Source of the DNA: Rhodanobacter sp. B04
GTDB lineage: Bacteria; Pseudomonadota; Gammaproteobacteria; Xanthomonadales; Rhodanobacteraceae
NCBI RefSeq assembly: GCF_002001125.1
Contig: NZ_MUNV01000026.1
Location: 310,001-374,000, forward strand
Length of the DNA: 64,000 bases
Reading direction: 5' to 3'
This document shows, in pieces, positions 13,631-22,483 of the stretch; the stretch's first letter is position 1, and the number at the start of each line of letters is the position of its first letter. The notes beneath the pieces were generated by a model that made no database searches, was not told the origin of the DNA, and worked only from the letters and a program-made list of their open reading frames with translations. The translations under genes and the position numbers were made by a program.

Positions 13631-14837
13631 GGTCGATATGCAGGAGTCGGGCGGCGTTGTCATGGTATATCTTGCGGAGAATCGTGTCCGACAATCCCAG
13701 CCCATAGATCGACCAGCGGCCCTGTGGCGGCGTCGGCGCCGGCGCGTAGTCGAAGTACTCGTCCTCGGTTTCCAGAAAACGGTAATAGATCTCGTACAGC
13801 TCGTCGCCGAACAGCTGCTGCGGCACGTCGTCGCCCCACGGCGACGGCACCGCGTCGGTGCCGAACAGGATGCGGTCCTGGTAGCGGTCGAAGAAGCGCT
13901 GCGCGATGCGCGGCTGGCGGCCCAGCTCGCCGACGCGGGCGCTGATGTCGATCACGGTATTCGGATAGCGGTCCAGGCAGGCGGCGACCGCAGCCAGGTT
14001 CTCCGCGTTGTTGCCCACGTGCAGCAGCGCGAAGGTGGTCTTCGGGTGGCGCGCGATCATGCGGTCGCGCGCGGCGAGCAGCTCCGCGTTGCCGGGAAAC
14101 TCCGGGCCGTAGAACGACCAGTCCGGGTGGTTGGCCAGTTCCTCGTAGCGCTCGTTGGTCTCGTCGGTGGGCAGGAAGAACGCCTCTGGATCGGACACGT
14201 GCAGGAACACCGGCATGTTGTTGGCGGCGCAGGCTTCCCACATCGGATCGAAGCGGCGGTCGTCCACCGCCACCAGCGGACCTTCGTCGATCCGCTCGCG
14301 CAGGTACAGGCCCAGCGTCTTCAGCAGCTTCAGACCACGGGCGCCGACCCGCCTGGCGTGCTCGATCGCGTCGCCCTGCAGCTGCGCGTAGTTCGGTTCG
14401 GGAAAGTATTCGTAAGACGGTTCGGTCAGCGTGAGGAAGCGCCCCGGCGCGACCAGGTCGAAGCTGCGGATGCTTTTTTCCAGGCCGGCACCGACACCGC
14501 CGGTGAGGTTCACCAGGGTGCGCACGCCCTTGCGGTCCATCACCGGCAGCAGGTCCTCGGGCTGGGCAAACAGGGTGACCTCTTCGCCCACCGAGATGCC
14601 GTTGCGCACGTTGCTCGACCAGGTCAGGTGCGCATGCACGTCGATCACCGGGAAACGCGGACGCTCGATGTGCGTCTTCGGCACGTGCAGCATGCTGCGC
14701 GGCCGGAAGTCCTTCAGCCGCAGTCCGCTCTTGCCGGCGTCCGGCTGGGTCTGCAGCGGATTCTTGCTGCTCTCGACGCGAACCGTGCCGGCGCCGCTGG
14801 GGGGCGCACAGCATAGGCAGGATTTTTGGTGGGTCAT
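13590..14837 (-). CDS. Amidohydrolase-family metal-dependent hydrolase (PF04909-like)
   Basis: Predicted TIM-barrel hydrolase of 415 residues. The metal motif HAH appears in FPVIDVHAHLTWSS at the first strand and a later Asp in RILFGTDAVPSPWGDD fits the last barrel strand. It resembles amidohydrolase_2 proteins rather than N-acetylgalactosamine-6-phosphate deacetylase (AgaA), so its reaction in the pathway is unclear; lactone or amide hydrolysis of a sugar derivative is possible. The N-terminal ~45 residues with CLCC are unusual and do not look like a classic signal peptide. It lies between the aldolase and the DeoR gene in the same direction. Confidence 0.72.
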   Translation of the reverse strand: MTHQKSCLCCAPPSGAGTVRVESSKNPLQTQPDAGKSGLRLKDFRPRSMLHVPKTHIERPRFPVIDVHAHLTWSSNVRNGISVGEEVTLFAQPEDLLPVMDRKGVRTLVNLTGGVGAGLEKSIRSFDLVAPGRFLTLTEPSYEYFPEPNYAQLQGDAIEHARRVGARGLKLLKTLGLYLRERIDEGPLVAVDDRRFDPMWEACAANNMPVFLHVSDPEAFFLPTDETNERYEELANHPDWSFYGPEFPGNAELLAARDRMIARHPKTTFALLHVGNNAENLAAVAACLDRYPNTVIDISARVGELGRQPRIAQRFFDRYQDRILFGTDAVPSPWGDDVPQQLFGDELYEIYYRFLETEDEYFDYAPAPTPPQGRWSIYGLGLSDTILRKIYHDNAARLLHIDHDPSPHRFAPTAG

Positions 14838-14888
14838 GTGCGGCACCTGCTTCCGGGCCTCTGGCGCTCTGCCATGGGTTTCAGGGCC

Positions 14889-14914
14889 GTCATCCCGGCG
14901 CAAGCCGGAATGAC
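14889..14914. repeat. REP-like palindrome (GTCATcCCGGC family)
   Basis: Imperfect 11-bp inverted repeat GTCATCCCGGC / GCCGGAATGAC with a 4-base loop, lying between the aldolase stop and the amidohydrolase start on the minus strand. The same core occurs as a spread inverted pair at 32236-32336. Confidence 0.7.
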
Positions 14915-14945
14915 GAGCAAAAGCGTGGCTCTTCGAAATGCGGCT

Positions 14946-15863
14946 TCAGCGCGGATATTTCGCCATGATGTCATGCACCTGCCGTGTCAGCGCCACCGCC
15001 TGGTCGAACGGACGCAGCCACATGTTGCGGCCGAACATCACGCCGTTGGCGCCGGACTGCATGTAGAACTCGACCTTGCGCAGCACCGCCGCGTCGTCGT
15101 CGTTCTTCTCGCCGCCGGAGAACAGCACCATCGTGCGGCCGGCCGAGCGCACCACGCGGGCGCAGCGGGCGCCGGCATCTTCCTGCAGCTTGTCGTACGG
15201 CGCCGGCACGTTGGCCACGCTGTCGTTCGGCTCGTGCAGCTTGACGATGTCGGCACCCAGCTCCAGCGCGACGCGGGCCGCGTAATCCTGCGCGTACAGG
15301 GTATTGGTGCCACCCTTGGCGTTGACCGCACTGCCGCGCGGGTATGCCCACATCACCAGCGGCATGCCGTAGCGCTCGCAATCCTGGCGCACCTTCTCGA
15401 ACTGGCGGAACTCGTCGTGCTGGCGCGGCGAACCCACGTACATGGTGTAGCCGACCGCGTCGGCACCGAGGCGCACCGCATCCTCGACCGAGGCGAACAG
15501 CGGCGAGGTGGCCTCGGCGTCGCTGGCGATATTGGTCTTGCCATTGAGCTTGAGGATCAGCGGCACGCGGCCGCAGTACTCGGTCATGTACTTCTCGGCC
15601 AGGCCAATGCCCAGCGCGATGGCAGAAAAACCCCCGGCCGCGGCGAGCTCGAACTGGTAGCCCGGGTCGACGGCCGGTGGGTGGGGAAAGAAATCGGTGG
15701 GACCATGCTCCAGTCCCTGATCGAGCGGCAGCACCAGCAAGCTACCGTTGCGCGGTCCGTGGCCGTACAACAACCGCCACAGGCGGGTGCGCTTGCCATG
15801 GGACAGGGCGAGCCGGGAGAGTTGGCTGCCAGTGTTCGAAACCACTTGTAAGTTTTGTTTCAT
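14946..15863 (-). CDS. Class I fructose/tagatose-bisphosphate aldolase (FbaB/DhnA type)
   Basis: Schiff-base aldolase of 305 residues of the archaeal-type/FbaB family, splitting a ketohexose 1,6-bisphosphate into dihydroxyacetone phosphate and glyceraldehyde 3-phosphate. The core LLVLPLDQGLEHGPTDF and the barrel strand with the likely Schiff-base Lys (GADIVKLHEPND) are clear, as is the phosphate-binding SGGEKND. Its divergent neighbours agaS and two PfkB kinases suggest tagatose 1,6-bisphosphate as the substrate; that assignment is by context. First gene of the minus-strand run leading to the DeoR gene. Confidence 0.85.
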   Translation of the reverse strand: MKQNLQVVSNTGSQLSRLALSHGKRTRLWRLLYGHGPRNGSLLVLPLDQGLEHGPTDFFPHPPAVDPGYQFELAAAGGFSAIALGIGLAEKYMTEYCGRVPLILKLNGKTNIASDAEATSPLFASVEDAVRLGADAVGYTMYVGSPRQHDEFRQFEKVRQDCERYGMPLVMWAYPRGSAVNAKGGTNTLYAQDYAARVALELGADIVKLHEPNDSVANVPAPYDKLQEDAGARCARVVRSAGRTMVLFSGGEKNDDDAAVLRKVEFYMQSGANGVMFGRNMWLRPFDQAVALTRQVHDIMAKYPR

Positions 15864-15948
15864 TTCGAATACTCTCGGTTCAGAAGCTACATACTTTCAC
15901 ATTCGGTTTAATTTGGCAAAATGTCAAACATAGGCAAGCAAACGAAAG
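15853..15948. promoter_or_regulatory. Divergent control region with AgaR-like TTTYR pentamer runs
   Basis: The 57-bp gap between the divergent aldolase and agaS starts holds a TTGACA box on the minus strand (15922-15927) and a TTTAAT hexamer 8 bp before the agaS ATG. Two candidate operators flank it: GTTTTGTTTCATTTCG (15853-15868) and, on the opposite strand, CTTTCGTTTGCTTGC (15934-15948). Both are runs of TTTYR/CTTTC-like pentamers as described for AgaR. The adjacent DeoR repressor is the natural ligand. AgaS has no Shine-Dalgarno sequence, so its mRNA may be leaderless. Confidence 0.45.
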
Positions 15949-17120
15949 ATTCGACCGAGCTGCAAAAGCTGTTGGCGCTGCCGCTGGCGGAACAGCGGCA
16001 GCGCGGCTACGCCGACACCCTGCGCGAGATTCTGCAGCAACCGGCGACGTGGATGGCTACGGCCGACTTGCTGCGCAGCCCACAACGGCTGGAGCAGCTG
16101 CAGGTCGGGTTGACTCCGCCACCGAGCCATATCGTGCTGACCGGTTCGGGCAGCTCGATGTACATCGGCGAATGCCTTGCACCCACTTTGCAGCTCGGCC
16201 TGGGTATCCCGGCGCAGGCCATCGCGGCCGGCACCTTGCTCACGCACTGGCGCAGTGTGCTCCCGCGCGGCGCCGGCTTGCTGATTTCGCTGGCGCGCTC
16301 GGGCGACAGCCCGGAAAGCTGCGGCGTGGTGGACCGGCTGCTGGCGGATGCGCCCGACTATCGCCATCTGGTCATCACCTGCAACGCCAACGGCAAGCTC
16401 GCCACCAGTTATCGCCACGATCCGCGGGTCACCGTGCTGGTGCTCGACGAACGCACCAATGACCGCAGCCTGGTGATGACCAGCAGCTTCACCAATCTGC
16501 TGCTGGCCGGCGCGGGTCTGGTCCGGCACGAAGGCCGTGATGCCATCGCCGCGGCGAACCGGCTGGCACGCAGCGTCCAGCGCGTCTTCGACGAGCAGGC
16601 CGATGCGCTAGCGGCGGTTGCCCGTGCCGAATTCAGCAACGTCGTCTATCTCGGCAGTGGCGGCGCGCTCGGCGCGGCCCACGAGTGCGCGTTGAAGATG
16701 CTGGAAATGAGCGGCGGCGCGGTGGTCACGATGGCGGAGACCTATCTCGGCCTGCGCCATGGGCCGATGTCCAGCCTCGACGGGCAGACCCTGGTGGTCG
16801 GCTTCCTGTCGCCGGATCCGGCGGTGCGTGCATACGAACTCGATCTGCTGCGCGAACTGTCGCGCAAGCAGCTGGGCCTGACCCGGGTGCTGGTGGGCGA
16901 ACACATTCCGGCCGATGTACTCGGTCCGCACGACGTGGCGGTGGAGCTGGCGGGGCTTGGCGCGACGGACGATGCACTGCCGCTGCTGGCGGATGTGGCC
17001 GTCGGACAGCTGCTTGCGTTCTTCCGCTGCCTGGAGCTGGGCGGCAAGCCCGACACGCCGTCGCAGGGCGTGCTCACGCGCGTGGTCGAGCACTTTCCGA
17101 TGCATTCGGGGGAAGCATGA
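15921..17120 (+). CDS. agaS: SIS-domain sugar-phosphate isomerase/deaminase, AgaS-like
   Basis: Predicted cytosolic galactosamine-6-phosphate deaminase/isomerase or tagatose-6-phosphate ketose/aldose isomerase, 399 residues, with two SIS domains. The first SIS phosphate loop is HIVLTGSGSSMYIGE (about residues 70-84) with SLARSGDSPES further on; the second is NVVYLGSGGALGAAHECALKMLEM, followed by TYLGLRHGPMS, the hallmark of the AgaS/GlmS-type C-terminal SIS domain. No glutaminase domain is present, unlike GlmS. It heads an operon with two PfkB kinases joined by 4-bp overlaps. No Shine-Dalgarno sequence precedes the ATG. Confidence 0.87.
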   Translation: MSNIGKQTKDSTELQKLLALPLAEQRQRGYADTLREILQQPATWMATADLLRSPQRLEQLQVGLTPPPSHIVLTGSGSSMYIGECLAPTLQLGLGIPAQAIAAGTLLTHWRSVLPRGAGLLISLARSGDSPESCGVVDRLLADAPDYRHLVITCNANGKLATSYRHDPRVTVLVLDERTNDRSLVMTSSFTNLLLAGAGLVRHEGRDAIAAANRLARSVQRVFDEQADALAAVARAEFSNVVYLGSGGALGAAHECALKMLEMSGGAVVTMAETYLGLRHGPMSSLDGQTLVVGFLSPDPAVRAYELDLLRELSRKQLGLTRVLVGEHIPADVLGPHDVAVELAGLGATDDALPLLADVAVGQLLAFFRCLELGGKPDTPSQGVLTRVVEHFPMHSGEA

Positions 17121-18040
17121 AGCGCATCCTGGTCGTCGGCGAAATCAACGTCGACCTGGTCTTCAAGCATTGCCATGCGCTGCCCGCGCCGGGCCGCGAG
17201 GTGCTGGCCGACGACTTCTGCATGACGCCGGGCAGCTCCTCGATGATCTGTGCGATGGGGCTGGCCCGGCTGGGCAATCCCGTGGCCTTCCGCGGCAAGC
17301 TCGGTGCCGACAGCTGGGGCGCCTATTGTCTCGATGCGCTGGGTGCCGCCGGCATCGACATCGCTGCCGTGCAGCCTGACGCGGCCTTGCGCACCGGCGT
17401 CACCGTCTCGCTGTCGACGCCGCAGGACCGCGCCCTGGTGACCTTTCCCGGCGCGATCGCCGCGCTGCGTGCGGACGAAGTGGGCGACGCGCTGCTGGCC
17501 GGCGCCGATCACCTGCACGTTTCCTCGTACTACCTGCAACGCGCGCTGCGGCCCGATTGCCGCCGGCTGTTCGCGCGCGCGCACGCCGCCGGCCTGAGCA
17601 CCTCGCTCGATCCAGGCTTCGATCCGCAGCAGACGTGGGCGTCCGACCTGCTCGACACACTGGAGGAAGTCGACCTGTTCCTGCCCAACGAGGTGGAACT
17701 GACGGCCATCACGGGCCGTGAGCGGGTGCTCGATGGCTTGCATGCGCTGCGCAACGGGCGCACGCAGACCGTGGTGAAGCGCGGGCAACTCGGCTGCGCC
17801 AGCCTGGATCAGGGACAGTTGCTCGAAGTGCCGGCATTCGCCGTCGACCCGGTCGACAGCACCGGCGCCGGCGATTCGTTCGACGCCGGTTTCCTGCATG
17901 CGTGGCTGCGCGGCGAGAGGCTGCGCGACTGCATGCGCTGGGGCAGTGCCTGCGGCAGCCTTTCCACGCGACGCACCGGCGGTACGGCCGGCCAGGCCAG
18001 CGCGTCGGAAGTGGACGCCCTGCTGGCGAACGCGCCGTGA
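17117..18040 (+). CDS. PfkB-family carbohydrate kinase (ribokinase-like)
   Basis: Sugar kinase of 307 residues. It has the N-terminal substrate region MKRILVVGEINVDLV, the PfkB signature 1 region GSSSMICAMGLARLG, and signature 2 DSTGAGDSFDAGF with the catalytic Asp of GAGD. The ATG overlaps the agaS stop (ATGA). Two kinases in one operon suggest that one phosphorylates the free sugar (for example N-acetylgalactosamine or galactosamine) and the other the ketose phosphate; this one, more like ribokinase/KDG kinase, is the better candidate for free sugar. The assignment is inferred. Confidence 0.85.
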   Translation: MKRILVVGEINVDLVFKHCHALPAPGREVLADDFCMTPGSSSMICAMGLARLGNPVAFRGKLGADSWGAYCLDALGAAGIDIAAVQPDAALRTGVTVSLSTPQDRALVTFPGAIAALRADEVGDALLAGADHLHVSSYYLQRALRPDCRRLFARAHAAGLSTSLDPGFDPQQTWASDLLDTLEEVDLFLPNEVELTAITGRERVLDGLHALRNGRTQTVVKRGQLGCASLDQGQLLEVPAFAVDPVDSTGAGDSFDAGFLHAWLRGERLRDCMRWGSACGSLSTRRTGGTAGQASASEVDALLANAP

Positions 18041-18966
18041 TCACCGTCATCGGCTTCAACACCGCGATCGACCGGCTGATCCGGCTGGACACGCTGCGCC
18101 CCGGCGAAGTCAGCCGCGCACTCGACGAACAGGTGTATCCCGGCGGCAAGGGCCTGCACGTGGCGCAGACGATCGCCGCGCTGGGCGAGCGCGTGCAGCT
18201 GGTCGGCCTGGTCGACCCGGCGCACCGCAACATGATCGGCCGGCTGATGTGCGAACGCGGCGTGCTGTTCCACGGCATCGAGGTCGCCGACAACCTGCGC
18301 ACCTGCATCGCGCTGCAGGATGCGAGCGGCCAGATCACCGAAATCCTCGGCCAGGGGCCGCTGCTGGACAGTACGCAACAGGAAGCCCTGCTGCGCGCGT
18401 TCCGTCGTGGCGTCGACGACAGCGACCTGGTCGTGCTGTCCGGCAGCCTGCCGCGCGGCTTCTCGCCGACCACCTATGCCGAACTGGCCACGCACGTGCG
18501 CGATGCCGGCAAGCGTTGCCTGGTCGATGCCGGCGGCGAGCTGCTGCGGCACGCCGTGCAGGCGCAACCTTTTCTGGTCAAACCCAATCGCGACGAGATC
18601 ACCGAATGGCTCGGACGTCCGATCGGCGATCTTGCCGCAGCGGTGGACGCGGTGCGCGGACTGCATGCGCGCGGCATCGCGATGCCGGTGGTGACGATGG
18701 GCGCGCTGGGCGCGGTGGCGGCCGATGCGAGTGGCGTGAGGCACGCCGCGATCGAGTTGGCACAAGTACGCAACACGGTGGGCTCGGGCGACTGCCTGCT
18801 GGCCGGCATCACGGCAGGCATGGCGCGGGGCATGAATCTGGAAGAAACCTTGCGCCTGGGCGTCGCATGCGGCGCCGCCAACGCACAAGGTGAGGAAACC
18901 GGTTTCGTCGAACGGCGGGCGGTAGAGGCGTTGCTCTCCCAGGTACGGGTGCGCCGCCTGGCGTGA
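18037..18966 (+). CDS. Tagatose-6-phosphate/1-phosphofructokinase-type kinase (LacC/FruK-like)
   Basis: PfkB kinase of 309 residues closest in layout to LacC and FruK: MITVIGFNTAIDRLIRLDTL at the N-terminus, the substrate loop VYPGGKGLHVAQTIAALG, SGSLPRGF in the centre and the ATP/anion-hole motif NTVGSGDCLLAGI near the C-terminus. It most likely makes tagatose 1,6-bisphosphate for the neighbouring aldolase. A GTG start overlaps the previous stop (GTGA), showing tight coupling in the agaS operon. Substrate is inferred from context. Confidence 0.86.
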   Translation: MITVIGFNTAIDRLIRLDTLRPGEVSRALDEQVYPGGKGLHVAQTIAALGERVQLVGLVDPAHRNMIGRLMCERGVLFHGIEVADNLRTCIALQDASGQITEILGQGPLLDSTQQEALLRAFRRGVDDSDLVVLSGSLPRGFSPTTYAELATHVRDAGKRCLVDAGGELLRHAVQAQPFLVKPNRDEITEWLGRPIGDLAAAVDAVRGLHARGIAMPVVTMGALGAVAADASGVRHAAIELAQVRNTVGSGDCLLAGITAGMARGMNLEETLRLGVACGAANAQGEETGFVERRAVEALLSQVRVRRLA

Positions 18967-19153
18967 CTGAAAAGCAGGGAGTCGAACCGGACCACCAACC
19001 GGTCCGGCGGGAGCGCTTGTGCTGAAATTTTGATGAAGGTGCAAACAAGTTCGTGGGCAGGAAGCGTTTCCACGGGCAACCACAACCGCCTGCAGCAGAG
19101 GGGAGAGGTGATTTCTGCGCGGGGCGACAACGAACTACGTGAGGGGCAATTCA

Positions 19154-22100
19154 ATGCGTGCTGAAAAGAATGGTTGTTTTACCGTCGATGGCAAAAGCGC
19201 GACGTTGTCGGCTGTTGTCGTGCATGAAGAAGCGGGAGGCAAGGCAAGCACAGTGGTAAGCAAGGCAGGTGGTTTCAGGCGAACCGTGCTCGCCTTAGCC
19301 CTACTGAGCGCATTGGGTGCCAATGTCGCGATGGCGCAATCGATCACCGGCGGGCTGTACGGCAAAGAGTCCGGCGGCAAGAATGTCACGATCGAGGTAA
19401 GCAACGCGAACACCGGCTATCACCGGGAGCTGCATCCGGACAGCGATGGGCGTTACAGCCTGGCTGGCCTCAATCCTGGCAAGTACACGGTGAGCGTATC
19501 GCAAGGCGACCAGGTCATTGGCACGCACACGGTTACGGTAAATCCGAACGTACAGACAGCCGTGCCGACGGCATCCATCGCCGCTGCAGCCGGCACCACC
19601 GCGTCGACTGCGAATGCGGCCACACTTTCCGAGATTCATGTCAGCGGAGTGGCGCGCGATACCGACGTGATCCCGATTGACGTCAGCACGCCGGAGTTGT
19701 CCAGCAACTACAGCATGAACCTGGTCAACCAGCTGCCGACTGGGCGCGGCATGGAGAGCATCGCACTGCTGAAGTCCAATGTGCGCTATGACGACCAGAC
19801 CACGGGTCTGGTCCAGATGGGCGGTGCCAGCCCGGCAGAGAATCGTTACTACTACAACGAATTCGACACCACCTACGATTACCTAGGCATGGGTGCAACC
19901 ACCTTGCCGGCCGAAGCGCTGAGTTCGGTGCAGACATTGAGTGCCAACAGCACGACCGGTTGGACGAATGCCACCGGCGGCATCATGTCGGCCACCGTGA
20001 GGCAGGGCTCGAACAATTTTCAGGCAGGCTATTCGCTGTATTACACGCCGCCCACGTCGCGGCTGCTCGAACCGCGTCAGCACAACTCGTACGCATCCGA
20101 CGGCAGTTACTATCTCTACGACTCCGCCAATACCCATGGCGCCAGCGCCACCCAGTATCTGTGGGCTTCGGGGGCACTGGTGAAAGACAAGCTGTTCTTC
20201 TTCGCAATGCTTGGCAATACCCCGCCGAACACATCGGCAAGCAATGGGCAGAATTTCCAATACGACACGTCGAGTCGCGACAAGAACGCACTACTCAACC
20301 TGACATGGAACATCACCGACAACCAATCGTTGAACGTGGTGGGAGAGAAAGACTGGAACAGCAGCTTCACCAACCAGTACACGCTTGTTACCGACTATGA
20401 CCCGCATTCGGTAGGCAGTTACTACGGCTGGAATGCAGCCAACGTCAAGAACCAGTTCCTGATCGGCAACTACCATTGGCAGATCAACGACGACATGGCA
20501 CTGCGCGTGATGGGTGGGTATCTCAGTCAGTCATCCTTGAGCCCCACCTCGAGTTCGGGCACCGGTCTGCCTTACGTGACCGAAGTGGATCCGGCCACCA
20601 ATATCTCCAGCAACATCGGCATCTCCAATACATCTAGCCAGCTCTATCCATTCCAGTATTACAAACGTGGTTTCAAAGGTGATTTCAGCTGGAACATCGG
20701 CGACCACAAGCTCACGATCGGCGCAGAGCACTACAAGCACTACATCAACGACACCGCTGGAACCACGGAAGGTGGCGATTGGACTTATTACGACCGGCCG
20801 GGAACGTTGTTGGGGAACGGCTCGCCTGCGCCTGCAAATGGCCAGTACGTGCAGCAGTTCTACATAGCCAACGGTGGTGCGTTCAGCACGATCAACAAGG
20901 CGCTCTACGCTGACGACTACTGGCAGGTTGCCGATCGCTGGGTGGCCTACATGGGAGCGCGTTTCGACACGTTCATCAACAAGAACATCAATGGCCAGAA
21001 TTTCCTGCGCATGCCGATCCTGTCGCCTCGACTGGGTCTGGCGTGGGACGTCAACGGGGACAGTTCGACCAAGCTGGGTGTCAATCTCGGCAAGTACGCC
21101 CTGGCCATTCCGTCCAGCGTCAACAACGGCGCCGCCGGTGCGGCGTATACGTGGTATCGGTACTACACCTACACCGGCATGGATCCGACGACCAAGGCAC
21201 CCACCGGCCTCAGTCAGATCGGGCCGCAGGAGACCCTGGTCAACGGCCAGGCGCCCACGTATTACAACGTCGCCACCTCGAACATCAAGGCGCCATACCA
21301 GTATGAGTTCCAGGTGTACCTGCAGAAGAGCCTGGGTCCGAACTGGTCGTCCCTGGCCGAAGCAGGGTTCAGCCAGCTCAAGCGCATCATCGACGATGTC
21401 TGTTACGACCAGGGCATCACCGACTGGGCGCAGACGCACGGCTACCCGAATTACGTGGATGCCAGCGGCTGTCCGGAATTCAACCCCGGCATCGCACAGG
21501 TATTCACCCGCGACTACAACGGCGACGGCAAGCTGGAGCAATTGACCATTCCAGGCAGCGTGTTCGGACCTCCGCCGGCGCGCAGGTACGCGCACCTGAC
21601 GCTGGAGCTCGCCCACCAACGCACGGCGGAAGAGCCTTACTTTGTCGACGTCAGTTATACCTGGGCGCATCTCTACGGCAACGACGACGGCCTGCTGAAT
21701 CTTGGCGAGCGTACTGCCAGTGGCCCGGGTGAGCAGACTTATTGGGACTTTCCGGGGCTGATGGAATATGACCACGGCGACCTTGCCGGCGATATCCGCA
21801 ATGCACTCAACATCAACGGTGTGTACTACTTCAGTTCCGGCCTGCGCGTTGGAAGCACGCTGGTCATGCACACAGGCGAACCGCTGAGCTGTATCGGCAC
21901 TTATCCTGATGTCGACAATCCGGCCTCGCAGTACGGAGCAGGGAGCCACTACTGCAATGGCCTGCCAGCGCCGCAAGGCAATGCGGGAAGGCTGCCGTTC
22001 TTCTGGCAGTGGAATCTCGGCGTGGGTTACGACTGGGCCATCAACAAGGCGAACCACTTGAGCGTGGACCTGCAGGTGAAGAACGTCACCAACCGCATGG

Positions 22101-22243
22101 GGCGCATCGACTCCAACCAGATCTACGACCAAGGCAGCGTGCCAAGCAATGGCAGTCCGTGGCTGCTCAATCCTTCCTACGGGGCGGCGACATGGCAGGC
22201 CCCGCGCACCACGCAACTGGTAGTGCGTTACACGTTCCAGTAA
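19154..22243 (+). CDS. TonB-dependent outer-membrane receptor, Oar-like
   Basis: Outer-membrane active transporter of 1029 residues. A long basic N-terminus (about 45 residues) precedes the hydrophobic signal core VLALALLSALGANVAMAQ. A carboxypeptidase-regulatory-like beta domain follows (ITGGLYGKESGGKNVTIEV... to about residue 130), then the plug (starting near TLSEIHVSGVARDTDVIPIDV) and a large 22-strand-type barrel ending LVVRYTFQ. This Oar-like layout is common for glycan or peptide uptake in Xanthomonadales. Start ATG 19154 is chosen for GAGGGG seven bases upstream. Placement between the kinases and two glycosidases points to import of galactoside-containing glycans. Confidence 0.9.
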   Translation: MRAEKNGCFTVDGKSATLSAVVVHEEAGGKASTVVSKAGGFRRTVLALALLSALGANVAMAQSITGGLYGKESGGKNVTIEVSNANTGYHRELHPDSDGRYSLAGLNPGKYTVSVSQGDQVIGTHTVTVNPNVQTAVPTASIAAAAGTTASTANAATLSEIHVSGVARDTDVIPIDVSTPELSSNYSMNLVNQLPTGRGMESIALLKSNVRYDDQTTGLVQMGGASPAENRYYYNEFDTTYDYLGMGATTLPAEALSSVQTLSANSTTGWTNATGGIMSATVRQGSNNFQAGYSLYYTPPTSRLLEPRQHNSYASDGSYYLYDSANTHGASATQYLWASGALVKDKLFFFAMLGNTPPNTSASNGQNFQYDTSSRDKNALLNLTWNITDNQSLNVVGEKDWNSSFTNQYTLVTDYDPHSVGSYYGWNAANVKNQFLIGNYHWQINDDMALRVMGGYLSQSSLSPTSSSGTGLPYVTEVDPATNISSNIGISNTSSQLYPFQYYKRGFKGDFSWNIGDHKLTIGAEHYKHYINDTAGTTEGGDWTYYDRPGTLLGNGSPAPANGQYVQQFYIANGGAFSTINKALYADDYWQVADRWVAYMGARFDTFINKNINGQNFLRMPILSPRLGLAWDVNGDSSTKLGVNLGKYALAIPSSVNNGAAGAAYTWYRYYTYTGMDPTTKAPTGLSQIGPQETLVNGQAPTYYNVATSNIKAPYQYEFQVYLQKSLGPNWSSLAEAGFSQLKRIIDDVCYDQGITDWAQTHGYPNYVDASGCPEFNPGIAQVFTRDYNGDGKLEQLTIPGSVFGPPPARRYAHLTLELAHQRTAEEPYFVDVSYTWAHLYGNDDGLLNLGERTASGPGEQTYWDFPGLMEYDHGDLAGDIRNALNINGVYYFSSGLRVGSTLVMHTGEPLSCIGTYPDVDNPASQYGAGSHYCNGLPAPQGNAGRLPFFWQWNLGVGYDWAINKANHLSVDLQVKNVTNRMGRIDSNQIYDQGSVPSNGSPWLLNPSYGAATWQAPRTTQLVVRYTFQ

Positions 22244-22483
22244 TGCATCGTGGCTTGCAAGTCACTTGGGCTCATTCGCGGTTGAAATGCCGCGAATGGG
22301 ATTCCTAGGAACATCGCCTGTCGACAGGGATTCGAGACGCTTCGAGCTGCGCATGGCCCGAAGACTTTATGCGGGCCAGTGATGTCCTTGCTCGCCATGC
22401 CGTATCAGCGCTCATTTTGTTCCACTGTGGCATGTCGACATCGCATGCGCCGACAGTCGAGCCAATCAAATGAAGAGGTAACC

